Assembly (NCBI GenBank): GCA_002483135.1
Contig: DLHI01000011.1
Location: 1 to 64,000 of the forward strand
Direction of reading: 5' to 3'
DNA length: 64,000 nt
Source: Hyphomonadaceae bacterium UBA7672
GTDB lineage: Bacteria; Pseudomonadota; Alphaproteobacteria; Caulobacterales; Hyphomonadaceae
Shown here: one piece after another, positions 45,729-54,435 of the stretch
How the letters are laid out: every line of letters starts with the position of its first letter
Position numbering within the stretch: the first letter of the stretch is position 1
Notes under the pieces: model-generated
Told to the model about the DNA's origin: nothing
The model's input: the letters and a program-made list of their open reading frames with translations, nothing else
Database searches by the model: none
Position numbers and translations under genes: made by a program

Positions 45729-46673
45729 TCATTGGGCCGACGGCGCCAGGGCCGTGATCACGAGGTCGGCCATGCGGTAGCCCGCAACAGTCGCACGCCG
45801 CTCGGACGCCTGTTGAACATCGCGCCAGTAGCGCTCGGGAACAGCCGGCGCCGATTCAGCTGCAACATGGCTGGGAATGCGTGCGCCGAAGGCCAGCGAA
45901 ACAGCCAGCGGATAACTTTCCTCTTTCGCCCAAAGCGGGAACTGAGCAGCCGACGCCGGCAGGCGCAGCTCGGCAAGCGCGCCTCTTGGAAATTGCGCAA
46001 CAAGCTCGTCGGCCCTCGCATCCACCTTCGCTACTTCGCCGGAGCGATGAACGCTGTCGTCCCATAGCCAGTGCAGGCTGACCGGCAATCCAGACAACGG
46101 ATCCTTCACGAACTGGAGACCGCCGCCACGGTCACCCTCCGGATAGGCTTTGGAGAACAGCTGGGCGGCATGCAGCGGTTGGTGGATGTCGCCCGCGAGG
46201 TGCAGGACCCAGCAAAGCGCAAGTGCACGCTCGGCCGGCGCGGCCGTCTCGTCAGACAGGACACGATAGTTGAGCGCAAAAGCTTCGATCGCATCTCCTG
46301 CGATCATGTCCGGCGGATGGAAGTGCGTCTTGTCCTCGTCCAGAACGACAGGCCTGAGCGCCGCGTGCCATCGGGGATGGTCGTATATGGTCTCGCGGGC
46401 ATCGTCCGGCCAGCGTGCGCATTCGAGAAACATTCTCCGGCTGCGTTCCTGTCCGGTTGTCCTGTCGATCGCCACCTGAAAGGCGCCGCGGTCGGGATGG
46501 ACATCGAGGAGGGCGGCGAGTTTCGCAAGAAGGTCGGGCCGGCGTTCGGCGATTTCGTCGTAGGCAATTGCCGCAGTCACCATGTGCCCTGGTCTTGTCC
46601 AGGCATAGGCTGCGGGCGTAGCGGCCATGACGACGATCAAGGCCAGGCGCAATGCTCGGGACCGCCAGGTCAT
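45729..46673 (-). CDS. S1/P1-type zinc nuclease, secreted
   Basis: The 314-residue protein has a signal peptide ending AAYA, which leaves the mature N-terminus WTRPGH with the trinuclear-zinc ligands W1 and H6. Other ligands are visible in LHLAGDIHQPLH and LHWLWDD. The family degrades single-stranded nucleic acids and 3'-nucleotides. It starts 3 bases after the TonB receptor stop, so the two are co-transcribed. Release of nucleotides or phosphate outside the cell for uptake is inferred. Confidence 0.9.
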   Translation of the reverse strand: MTWRSRALRLALIVVMAATPAAYAWTRPGHMVTAAIAYDEIAERRPDLLAKLAALLDVHPDRGAFQVAIDRTTGQERSRRMFLECARWPDDARETIYDHPRWHAALRPVVLDEDKTHFHPPDMIAGDAIEAFALNYRVLSDETAAPAERALALCWVLHLAGDIHQPLHAAQLFSKAYPEGDRGGGLQFVKDPLSGLPVSLHWLWDDSVHRSGEVAKVDARADELVAQFPRGALAELRLPASAAQFPLWAKEESYPLAVSLAFGARIPSHVAAESAPAVPERYWRDVQQASERRATVAGYRMADLVITALAPSAQ

Positions 46674-46676
46674 CGG

Positions 46677-48959
46677 CTAGAACTCCGTCGTGATGCGCAG
46701 GAAGTATTCCCGGCCGTTGAATCCAAGCGGGTCTGCTTCCGTGTAGGGGCGGCCGGTCGTGTCGCCCAGCTGCCGTGCGGGATACTCGTCGGTGACGTTG
46801 AGTACGCCAAACCGGACGCTTGCGCTGTCCGTCATCTGGTATCCGATCGACACGTCCAGCGATGTCGATCCTTCAAGGGTCTGGTCGCCGATCGCGGTGG
46901 GAATACGAACGGATCCGAACTTCACCGCGTCTGCCGTGAAGGTCCAGTCGCCAACGCCGAGCTGTGCGTTCAGCAAGGCCTTGTTCCGCGGCTGGGCGTC
47001 CGTGAGGATGCCGATCGAGGCAGACCCGAGCAATGCGATCTGCGGAAGGACCGGGTTGACCTGGATGCGATCGGCATCCGTATCGAATGATCCGTAGCTT
47101 GCTGTCAGGGCAAGCTGCCAGTTCTCCCCAAGCGTTGTGTCCCAGCGCAGTGTCGCTTCCCAGCCCTCGCTCGTGGTGTCCGCAGCGTTGGTGAAGAACC
47201 TCGCCACGGATGCATTGTTGATCCCGTTCGCCTGAAGGATGGCGGTCACCGCCGCGCCCTGGATGTTTTCGCTCAGCGATATGCGGTCGTCGATCTCGAT
47301 GCTGTAGGCGTCAACGCTGAGGCTCAGACCGCCGCCCGGCGTGAGCACAATGCCGCCGGAGAGGTTGGTCGATTTTTCGGGGCGCAGCGGGCTTGCGCCC
47401 AGAGCCACCGAGACAGGGTCGCTGACGGCGAAATTGCCGACATTTGCAAGCTGCCCGCTGGGCAGGATCTGGCTGGTCACGGTCGAGAAGTACTGTTGCT
47501 GTAACGAGGGTGCTCGGATCCCGGTGCTGGCGGTCGCCCGCACCGCAACGAGATCGACCGGGCGCCAGAACACCGACGCCTTGCCGGTCGTTTCCTCGCC
47601 GAAGTCGCTGTAGTCCTCGTATCGCGCGGCCAGACCGACCTCCAGCCCATCGATCAGGCTGACTTCGACATCAGCAAAGACGCTGAGGGCATTCCGGTCG
47701 ACCTCGACCGGCCTTGGCGGATTGAACCCGGGAAAACCCTGCGCGCCTGCGAGCGTATAGGAAGCCGGATCGCCGGATGCGATCTTGTAGTATTCGACGC
47801 GGTGCTCGACGCCCGCGGCAAGGTGGGCGCCTGCGAGGACTTCGATCGGCCGTCCCACGGTGAGGTTCAAGATGTTCTGGCCGTAGCGGACTCCGCCACC
47901 GTAGAACACTCTTGGGCTTGCAAGGCCAAGGGACGTGTTCACGGAGTTCGACACCCTATAGTCGCCGTCGCTATAGCCGAGCGTATTGCTTAGGTCCCAG
48001 TCCCATCCGCCGAGCGTGCCGCGCACGCCGGCATTGGCGCCGATGTCGAGCAAGTCAAGATTCACGATGGGAAGAAATCCACTGGGATAGAAGGCAGGCG
48101 AGACATTGGGTGCGCGGAACAGCGGGCTCATCTCGGAATCGCGCTGCGCCAGCGTGACGAAGCCATAGACCGCAGTGTCTTCACCCAATGGCGCTTCCGC
48201 ATTCAGCACGATCTGCGCGTCTGTGGTCGCAGGATCGCCGAGCGTGGACGTCACGCGTCCGAAGCGCGGATCGATCTCGGCCGCGTTTGTGTCGCCTCGG
48301 TCTCGGACTTCGCCGCTCACGGACAGGAAACCGCCCTCGCCGATGGGGAGCCCCTTGCTGCCTCTTGCAATCAGCGTCCTGCCCTGGCCCCGATCCGTCT
48401 CGCCAACCTGCAGCGACGCCATTCCGCCATCGTCCTGGCCCTTGAGAACGATGTTGATGACGCCGGCGATGGCATCCGATCCGTACTGGGCGGCGGCACC
48501 ATCCCGCAGGACTTCCACGCGCTCAATCGCGCTGACGGGGATGGTGTTGTAGTCGACCGGCACCGATCCCCGGCCAACCGTGTTGTTGAAGTTGAGGATG
48601 GCCGAACCGTGCCGACGCCGGCCATTGATCAAGACCAGCACCTGGTCGGGGCCCAGGCCCCTCAAAGTTGCCGGCCTTGCGCCAGCCGAGGACGGGCCGC
48701 TGGATGCGCGCGGGTAGTTGAAGGAAGGCGACAGGAACTCGAGAACTTTCGTCAGGTCATTGTAGCCCTTCGATGCCAGTTCCTCTCCGGACAGCACATC
48801 GACCGGGGCCGGTGTGTCGGTCGCCAGCCTGGGCTCTCCGCGCGAGCCCACCACCACCACCCTGTCGATGGTCGGATCTGGAGAACTCGCAGATTGGGCA
48901 ACCGCGCTCCCGGACATGACGGCGATACCCGACGCCCCAATCAGCAAAATCTTCCGCAT
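46677..48959 (-). CDS. TonB-dependent receptor paired with S1/P1 nuclease
   Basis: The 760-residue receptor has signal peptide MRKILLIGASGIAVMSGSAVAQ and TonB-box-like DRVVVVGSR. The plug carries PATLRGLGPDQVLVLINGRR and IERVEVLRDGAAAQYGSDAI, and the C-terminus is GREYFLRITTEF. This subtype (LVLINGRRRH) is common in Caulobacterales and Xanthomonadales. It precedes the nuclease gene in the same operon, so uptake of nucleic-acid breakdown products is a reasonable inference. Confidence 0.9.
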   Translation of the reverse strand: MRKILLIGASGIAVMSGSAVAQSASSPDPTIDRVVVVGSRGEPRLATDTPAPVDVLSGEELASKGYNDLTKVLEFLSPSFNYPRASSGPSSAGARPATLRGLGPDQVLVLINGRRRHGSAILNFNNTVGRGSVPVDYNTIPVSAIERVEVLRDGAAAQYGSDAIAGVINIVLKGQDDGGMASLQVGETDRGQGRTLIARGSKGLPIGEGGFLSVSGEVRDRGDTNAAEIDPRFGRVTSTLGDPATTDAQIVLNAEAPLGEDTAVYGFVTLAQRDSEMSPLFRAPNVSPAFYPSGFLPIVNLDLLDIGANAGVRGTLGGWDWDLSNTLGYSDGDYRVSNSVNTSLGLASPRVFYGGGVRYGQNILNLTVGRPIEVLAGAHLAAGVEHRVEYYKIASGDPASYTLAGAQGFPGFNPPRPVEVDRNALSVFADVEVSLIDGLEVGLAARYEDYSDFGEETTGKASVFWRPVDLVAVRATASTGIRAPSLQQQYFSTVTSQILPSGQLANVGNFAVSDPVSVALGASPLRPEKSTNLSGGIVLTPGGGLSLSVDAYSIEIDDRISLSENIQGAAVTAILQANGINNASVARFFTNAADTTSEGWEATLRWDTTLGENWQLALTASYGSFDTDADRIQVNPVLPQIALLGSASIGILTDAQPRNKALLNAQLGVGDWTFTADAVKFGSVRIPTAIGDQTLEGSTSLDVSIGYQMTDSASVRFGVLNVTDEYPARQLGDTTGRPYTEADPLGFNGREYFLRITTEF

Positions 48960-49164
48960 GCCACGCTCCCGCTCGACCTGCGGTGCTTATTCCTGCACGA
49001 GACGCCGTCGTCGAACGCAAACACGACAACGGCGGTTGCGTCGCACGCAACTGGATGGCGAAGACGGGCGATGCTGCTGTCAAGTTAAACTCGAATGCTG
49101 GCGCCCGTCGCCCGGTAGGCGGTCTCTCGAACCGGGCACAGGGCGAGCGTAGCAGGATCGCGGG

Positions 49165-49980
49165 GGTGCTGTCAGACCTACGCTACCTAGTCTCTGGTGA
49201 GGGCCGTGGTTATTGGCCTTTCGGGGACCCCAATGACGCGAATTTCCTACAAACGGCACCGCTTGCCAGCCGCCGTGATTCAGCACGCCGTTTGGCTCTA
49301 TTTCCGCTTCACACTCAGCCTGCGTGACGTTGAAGAGGTGCTCGCGCATCGTGGCGTCGACGTGAGCTACGAAACGATCCGCGCCTGGACATTGAAGTTC
49401 GGCCCCAAGATCGCAGCAAACCTTCGTCGTCGAAAACTGCCGCCATCGCCACGGTGGCATCTCGACGAGATGGTCTCGACGATCGCTGGCGAGCATGTGT
49501 GGATCTGGCGCGCTGTCGACGATGAAGGGGAGGTGATGGACATGATCCTGCAGAAGCGGCGTGATACTGGAGCGGCGCTTCGATTCTTGCGACGGCTATT
49601 GAAGAACCAGAACGTGGAGCCAGAGACCATCGTCACTGATGGGCTGCGTTCTTATCGCGCCGCGCTCGATCGCTTGGGTCTCGTCGATCGTCATCGCCCT
49701 GGACGTTTGCGCGAGAACAATCGCGCCGAAAACTCTCATCTCTCAATCCGTCGACGAGAGCGAAAGATGCAGGGGTTCAAGAGCCGATCCTCCGCGCAGC
49801 GCTTTCTTGAGACGCATGCGGCGGTCTACAACACGTTCGACATCCAGCGGCATCTGTTGAGCCGTGGAGCCTTGCGTGTGCTGCGCACACGCTCGGAATC
49901 TGCCTGGAGCAGGGCGGTCGCGTGAGAGCAGCGGTCTGTCGAAGGCCCAGCAAAATCGCACCGCGTTAATCTGACAATCC
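49165..49980 (+). mobile_element. IS6-family insertion sequence, complete
   Basis: The roughly 816-base element has one transposase gene and imperfect terminal inverted repeats. The left end reads GGTGCTGTCAGACCTACGC at 49165. The right end, reverse-complemented, reads GGATTGTCAGATTAACGC from 49980. The core TGTCAGA and ACGC are shared. Size and gene layout are normal for IS6. No 8-base target duplication is evident at the flanks, which fits cointegrate resolution or deletion. A copy of its left end lies at 35551. Confidence 0.8.
49233..49925 (+). CDS. IS6-family transposase
   Basis: The 230-residue DDE transposase contains [20 protein letters not shown] near the N-terminus, [20 protein letters not shown], and catalytic residues in WHLDEM (Asp), VTDGLRSY (Asp) and NRAENSH (Glu). 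[10 protein letters not shown] follows, as is typical of the family. The ATG at 49233 is preferred to an upstream start at 49197. Length is normal, so the element may still be active. Confidence 0.95.
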   Translation: MTRISYKRHRLPAAVIQHAVWLYFRFTLSLRDVEEVLAHRGVDVSYETIRAWTLKFGPKIAANLRRRKLPPSPRWHLDEMVSTIAGEHVWIWRAVDDEGEVMDMILQKRRDTGAALRFLRRLLKNQNVEPETIVTDGLRSYRAALDRLGLVDRHRPGRLRENNRAENSHLSIRRRERKMQGFKSRSSAQRFLETHAAVYNTFDIQRHLLSRGALRVLRTRSESAWSRAVA

Positions 49981-50307
49981 TGCGGCAAAGTATCCGGACT
50001 GCAGTATACGGCGGCGACGCCATCGTTGACCGCCGGGTAGCCTGCTACACCCTGATTCATGACGAGGCCGCGCCTCTGAAGGGATGCGAGCGTCTGCGCC
50101 CGTAACTGCTCGCTATCTCCCAACTGGGCGCCTATCACAGGCGATTTCCGTTCAATCGGGCTTCACCCGCGTGAACGCACGCTTCGGAACGAACGTGCGT
50201 TTCGTCATGACAGCGTGCAACTACGCCGACCGGCTCGGAATGGAAATTTAGGCTAATCATTCGCAAAGACGATTGTGGCATGCTTGTCAGTAGCCCGAAG
50301 GCAATCA
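49926..50307. other. IS right end and gap before hypothetical gene
   Basis: These 382 bases contain the IS right terminus (to 49980), the possible gene fragment up to 50138, and about 170 bases upstream of the hypothetical gene at 50308, where nothing specific is seen. Confidence 0.35.
49981..50138 (-). pseudogene. Possible 5' gene fragment cut by the IS element
   Basis: From an ATG at 50138 a minus-strand frame runs toward the IS right end and reads IGAQLGDSEQLRAQTLASLQ, then GVAGYPAVNDGVAAVYCSPD. It then crosses into IS sequence. The composition looks protein-like and the frame is broken exactly by the IS boundary, so this may be the start of an interrupted gene. I do not recognise the family. 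Confidence 0.35.
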
Positions 50308-51033
50308 ATGAACGAACTGGTTGCGATACTGCTCGATCCAACCGCCGCGTTCGGTGATCGCGACGATGCGGCCATGGCAATGTCATCCTCCGACGAGCCC
50401 GAAGTCGTTGAAGCACTGTTGAGCATTGCGCTTGACGCCAGCGCGGACGCGGATCTTGCTGATCGGGCGGGCGAGTCTCTTGCCGCCATTTGGCGACGAA
50501 ACGCCGTGACCCCGCCGGACTTGGTAAACCGAATGCACCCGGCAGCTAAGCGCTTCTTCGATCGCGCGCTGGAACGGGATTCGATGCATGCCGAAGGCAG
50601 GATAAACTTTCCAGCGATTTGGATCGCTTCCGAGGGATCATTCGCTGTTGTTGACCGTCCGATCGAGAGCTGTTCTTGGCAGGCTTACAAGAATGGCTTC
50701 TTCGAGGGATTGCGGTTCTTCGACAGTGCCGACTCCGTATGGGCAGTTGATTTTGCCGTTCCCAAGACAAACCCAAATGCCGTTGAGCGTCTGTTGAACC
50801 GACCAGTGGACCTGGTCATCCGGTTGAAGCCCGCAGCCAACGTTTCAGTTTCTGAAGTCGCAGAGCTTTTGTGTACGTGCGTGGATCGCGACCCTGGAGA
50901 CCTCTACAGCCAGTTCGTAGATCGCGACGAGCTGAAACGAATGTTTCGAAGCGCAGGTACGACATTGGCCCTGATCGGCCAAGCGCGGGCTCTCGGCAAA
51001 ACCCAGGCAACGCGACCGCTTCGCCGGGGGTAG
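50308..51033 (+). CDS. Hypothetical protein with HEAT-like N-terminus
   Basis: The 241-residue soluble protein has no recognised family. The first 75 residues (MNELVAILLDPTAAFGDRDD, then PEVVEALLSIALDASADADL and GESLAAIWRRN) look like one or two helical HEAT-type repeats, as in some immunity and adaptor proteins. The remainder (FPAIWIASEGSFAVVDRPIE, then FFEGLRFFDSADSVWAVDFA) appears to be a separate alpha/beta domain. A four-base gap leads to a possible small gene downstream. Confidence 0.6.
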   Translation: MNELVAILLDPTAAFGDRDDAAMAMSSSDEPEVVEALLSIALDASADADLADRAGESLAAIWRRNAVTPPDLVNRMHPAAKRFFDRALERDSMHAEGRINFPAIWIASEGSFAVVDRPIESCSWQAYKNGFFEGLRFFDSADSVWAVDFAVPKTNPNAVERLLNRPVDLVIRLKPAANVSVSEVAELLCTCVDRDPGDLYSQFVDRDELKRMFRSAGTTLALIGQARALGKTQATRPLRRG

Positions 51034-51036
51034 CGC

Positions 51037-51198
51037 GTGGCGGAAGACATTGTCGTCCTCGTAGTCGGGATGTCGGGTTTGAGGCGAGCAACCGCCGAGT
51101 CCGTTAGGGGAGGACGACTGGCAGATCTTGAACGACTCAGCCGTATCGCCGCAACCGCCACTGCGGCTAATCCGGGCCCCGAACAATCCAGAGATTGA
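51037..51198 (+). CDS. Possible small protein, 53 residues
   Basis: A GTG three bases after the preceding stop opens a 53-codon frame reading VAEDIVVLVVGMSG and then GGRLADLERLSRIAATATAA. GGGGG precedes the start. It has a short hydrophobic N-terminus followed by an amphipathic helix. The coupling and codon pattern look coding, but no family is recognised. Confidence 0.35.
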   Translation: MAEDIVVLVVGMSGLRRATAESVRGGRLADLERLSRIAATATAANPGPEQSRD

Positions 51199-51326
51199 CC
51201 CTCGAAGAGTTCTTCCAACCAGGACGGAACCAAAGAGCGTACCGGAGTCAGGATCTAGCGCGGCAAACTTGGCGTCGCCTGATCCTTGTCTCGCTCAACC
51301 CTGGCGACAACAACAGATCGCGAAAC

Positions 51327-51671
51327 CTAGTGGGCAACATCAGAGGCCGGCGCTTGGTCGGCACGCTTGGGAGCCTTGGCAGTTGCCACAGGCGCCTCGA
51401 TCGGAAGGGACGTCGCCTTCGCCTCGGTTTCCTGCAAGGCGTCGGCGACCTTGCCTGCAAAGGCTCGGGCCTGCTTGCGCAGTTTGGTGGTTCCGGGGGT
51501 CGCCTTCACAGCGGCGGGTGCGCCGATCAGCAAGTGGGCGATGATAGCTGCACCGAGGGGGCTGTCGGCCACATCGCGCAGCGCCTTTGGCACCTTTACG
51601 CCGGCAATTGTCTTGGGGGTCTTACGCCGCTTCAGATAACGGCGAAGCTTCTTGTCGAGTTTCTTGGACAT
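51327..51671 (-). CDS. Conserved hypothetical protein, basic
   Basis: The 114-residue protein starts MSKKLDKKLRRYLKRRKTPK, then TIAGVKVPKALRD, a short hydrophobic GAAIIAHLLIGAPAAVKA, and an Ala/Lys-rich C-terminus. The lysine-rich start followed by IAGVKVPKALR recalls small conserved proteins of sphingomonads and relatives. The function is unknown. Confidence 0.6.
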   Translation of the reverse strand: MSKKLDKKLRRYLKRRKTPKTIAGVKVPKALRDVADSPLGAAIIAHLLIGAPAAVKATPGTTKLRKQARAFAGKVADALQETEAKATSLPIEAPVATAKAPKRADQAPASDVAH

Positions 51672-51718
51672 CGGTCGACCTCAATCTGGATTGCAGTGCA
51701 TCGATGATTGTGCGGGTG

Positions 51719-52006
51719 TTAGTGGGCTTCTGATTGTGAAACCGCGGCAGCCCCGATCGGCCTGACGGCCGCGATTCCTATCTCCGCAGATCCGCAGCAA
51801 GGACAAACAAGGTGGGGCCTCAGTTCATCGAGGCTCGTCTCAAGTCCACGCCGTGAGACGAAAAAGTTCGGATCCAGCGGCGTCCTTGCGCGGCATTCAG
51901 CGCAGGCGACCTCCAGGAGCCGATTTAGGCCAATGACTTCACGCAGTTTCATCAACAACCGCACCAACTGTCGTGGAAATGTTACATAGAACATATCCAC
52001 AGGCAA
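51719..52006 (-). CDS. Small zinc-ribbon-like hypothetical protein
   Basis: The 95-residue frame contains two cysteine pairs, VACAEC and VCPCCGS, about 35 residues apart, as in zinc-ribbon proteins. The conserved part may start at MKLREVIGLNRLL (51952) rather than at 52006. It is divergent from the histidine kinase gene. No function can be assigned. Confidence 0.5.
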   Translation of the reverse strand: MPVDMFYVTFPRQLVRLLMKLREVIGLNRLLEVACAECRARTPLDPNFFVSRRGLETSLDELRPHLVCPCCGSAEIGIAAVRPIGAAAVSQSEAH

Positions 52007-52137
52007 GCGAGCCGGTCGGCGGCGTGACGATCGCTGCTGGCGAGTTGACCGTCGGCGACGTAGGCGCTTTGAGCCGATCTACGGTCCCAGTTGGATCGCC
52101 CGCCGCGTCACAGAATTGATACTGGAGCAAGGCCCGC

Positions 52138-53904
52138 GTGAGAGAGCGAGGCGGGTCGCTTATCAGCACTGCCCCTTTACCAAAAATTCTGTGCGACACC
52201 GGTATGGAATCATCAAGCAGCCTAGGGACAGGTAAGCTGATGATGATCGCGCGTGAAATCGCCAAGGCGACCGATAGTCTTGAGCCGGATGCCCCGGGCG
52301 CGGTTGCGATCGAACGTTTTAGATCGACCCCCGATCTACATCTCATTCCCGTTGTACTCGTAGGCAAGCCGATCGGGATCCTGACGCGCGAGCGAACATT
52401 CCAGAAATTCACCCACCAGTTCGGGCATGAGATCTGGAGCAAGCGCCCCGTTCGCGATCTCATGTCCAGCGAGTTCGCGGCGATCCCGGATAGCATTCCG
52501 ATCGAGAGACTCCTTGAGCGCGTTGCAGCGTTATCGCAACAGACCCTGCTCGATGGCGTTGTTTTCGTAGACGGTGAGGGCTTCTACTCTGGCGATGCAA
52601 CCGCATTTGATCTCTACAAGGCGGCTGTGACCGTTACGACCATCAAGAACGTTGAACTTGATGCGAGGAACGAATCCCTGCGGGAAGCTGCCCTTTCGCT
52701 TGCGCATGAAACCGATCGAGCGAAGGCGGCATCGCAATCCAAATCCGAATTTCTCGCGGCCATGAGCCACGAAATACGGACGCCCCTCAACGGGGTTCTG
52801 GGAATGGCGCAGTCGCTGCAGCATGCGGACCTGCCGCAGTCGGAGATGGAGAAAGTGAACGTCATCCTCGACAGCGGGAAGTCGCTTCTGCTGCTGCTGA
52901 ATGACGTTCTGGACTTGTCCAAGATCGAAGCCGGCAAACTCGAAATCGCAGCAGTGCCTGCTGACCTGCGGCACACGATCAAGCGCACGTGCGATCTCTT
53001 TCAGGCAGCGGTGGCGGAGAAGGGGCTGACGTTTGAGACGTCCATCGCCGACGATATCCCCGGATCACTGATTTATGATCCCCTTCGCGTCCGGCAGTGC
53101 TTGAGCAACCTGATTTCGAACGCCATCAAGTTCACAGATCGGGGACGTGTGAGTGTTGAAGTTTCGTGCACGATTCTTGCGGATCAAGAGTGCTGCCTGA
53201 CGATTGCGGTCACCGATACCGGCATAGGCATGGGCGCCGATGTTCAGTCGAGGCTTTTTCAGGCGTTTTCACAGGCGGACAGCTCCACGAGCCGCAAGTA
53301 TGGCGGAACAGGCTTGGGCCTTGCCATATCTCGGCAACTGGCAAGGCTCAGGGGAGGCGATCTGTCCGCAGATAGTGCTGAAGGCAAGGGATCGACTTTC
53401 ACACTGACCATTAGAGCCAAAGCCGTCGCGGCGGAAGAAGGGCCGGTCGTTCGGGCAAGTGCGGGGTCAGCCGATTTGTCGCCCCCTGCTTCGCTGCTCG
53501 GCACGCGGGTTCTGCTTACGGACGACAATGCGATCAACCGGCAAGTCGTAAGACTCTTCCTGGCGCCGCTGGGGTGCGAGATCGCTGAAGCCCGGAACGG
53601 GCAGGAGGCGCTCGACAAACTGGCGAACGAGGCGTTCGATCTGGTTCTGCTCGACGTCCACATGCCCGTGATGGACGGCAAGGAGGCTATCCAACGTATC
53701 CGCGCGAGCGAAACCTCCTGGCGCGCAGTTCCGGTGATCGCGCTTACAGCGGACGCCATGGCCGGCGATCACGAACGCTTGCTGGCGCTTGGGATGACCG
53801 ACTATTTGCCCAAACCATTGGACCAGCGTGCGCTGATCTCCAAGATGATCAACCTGGTCAATCCGAGAACGATCGCCGTCGAGCCTATGGCGGCGGCTGG
53901 CTGA
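52138..53904 (+). CDS. Hybrid sensor histidine kinase/response regulator with CBS-like N-terminus
   Basis: The frame gives 588 residues. Residues 55-160 (VAIERFRSTPDLHLIPVVLV, VRDLMSSEFAAIPDSIPIER, then DGVVFVDGEGFYSGDATAFD) resemble a pair of CBS sensor modules. A coiled coil follows. The HisKA domain has H211 in MSHEIRTPLNGVL. The HATPase domain has N and G boxes (LSNLISNAIKFTDRG, TDTGIGMG, GGTGLGLAIS). The receiver domain has D506 in LLDVHMPVMDG. No membrane segment is seen, so the kinase is cytosolic. The start is uncertain: GTG at 52138, ATG at 52204 or 52240. Confidence 0.9.
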   Translation: MRERGGSLISTAPLPKILCDTGMESSSSLGTGKLMMIAREIAKATDSLEPDAPGAVAIERFRSTPDLHLIPVVLVGKPIGILTRERTFQKFTHQFGHEIWSKRPVRDLMSSEFAAIPDSIPIERLLERVAALSQQTLLDGVVFVDGEGFYSGDATAFDLYKAAVTVTTIKNVELDARNESLREAALSLAHETDRAKAASQSKSEFLAAMSHEIRTPLNGVLGMAQSLQHADLPQSEMEKVNVILDSGKSLLLLLNDVLDLSKIEAGKLEIAAVPADLRHTIKRTCDLFQAAVAEKGLTFETSIADDIPGSLIYDPLRVRQCLSNLISNAIKFTDRGRVSVEVSCTILADQECCLTIAVTDTGIGMGADVQSRLFQAFSQADSSTSRKYGGTGLGLAISRQLARLRGGDLSADSAEGKGSTFTLTIRAKAVAAEEGPVVRASAGSADLSPPASLLGTRVLLTDDNAINRQVVRLFLAPLGCEIAEARNGQEALDKLANEAFDLVLLDVHMPVMDGKEAIQRIRASETSWRAVPVIALTADAMAGDHERLLALGMTDYLPKPLDQRALISKMINLVNPRTIAVEPMAAAG

Positions 53905-54213
53905 ACGAAGGCTGCTCACCCCTGTGCGTGCGGATCCTGGCTGTCGAGCGGCGCGCACGAAGGGGATCCGCAGGTTGAGCGGACATCGCTCGACAATGGT
54001 CTCTGTCTGCGAAATCAAGCTGCCAAGCTTGGCTCAGCAGATGCGGCAGCTCCGAAGCCGGCCCAGCCATTGGCTATGCAGCGGCAGGGCGCAAGCCAGA
54101 CTGCAATCCGTCTCGATTTCATAGTTACTTCATTTGATCGCATGTCGAAGCAGTTTAGGTAGCGTCACTGTCACACGAAGCGCCAACCTGATCTGGCTCG
54201 AGAGATGGAACCA
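53905..54213. other. Intergenic region, no gene seen
   Basis: Apart from the inverted repeat at 53929-53972 these 309 bases show no supported gene or regulatory element. Confidence 0.35.
53929..53972 (+). terminator. Possible hairpin terminator after the kinase gene
   Basis: Perfect 9-base arms TGCGGATCC and GGATCCGCA are separated by 26 bases, starting 25 bases after the kinase stop. The loop is long and no T-tract follows, so terminator activity is uncertain. It could also be a protein site. Confidence 0.3.
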
Positions 54214-54435
54214 ATGCCTCGGTTTGAGATCGTTTATTCGGACGAGCCGACGACCAAGGCACTGTCCTCGGAGAGCATCGTGGCGCGAGACAGAGTGGAG
54301 GCCGGCAACAAAGCAATGGTGGGCTTCCGGAGCGCTCAGCTGAAGCACGGTGCGAGGTGCTATCGGGTTATCGATGGGCTGGGAATGGTCGTGACGCGTG
54401 GGCCGAATGCCGCGATCACGCGCGCGACCGAGTAA
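54214..54435 (+). CDS. Small hypothetical protein, 73 residues
   Basis: The frame begins MPRFEIVYSDEPTTKALSSE and continues GNKAMVGFRSAQLKHGARCY and VIDGLGMVVTRGP. GAGAGATGG lies about 8 bases before the ATG at 54214, and an ATG at 54205 is also in frame. The balanced composition suggests a real small cytosolic protein. No family is recognised. Confidence 0.45.
   Translation: MPRFEIVYSDEPTTKALSSESIVARDRVEAGNKAMVGFRSAQLKHGARCYRVIDGLGMVVTRGPNAAITRATE

Noticed and set aside
49157..49988. 8-base target-site duplication around the IS6 element
   Set aside because: The bases flanking the two ends do not match, so no duplication is claimed.
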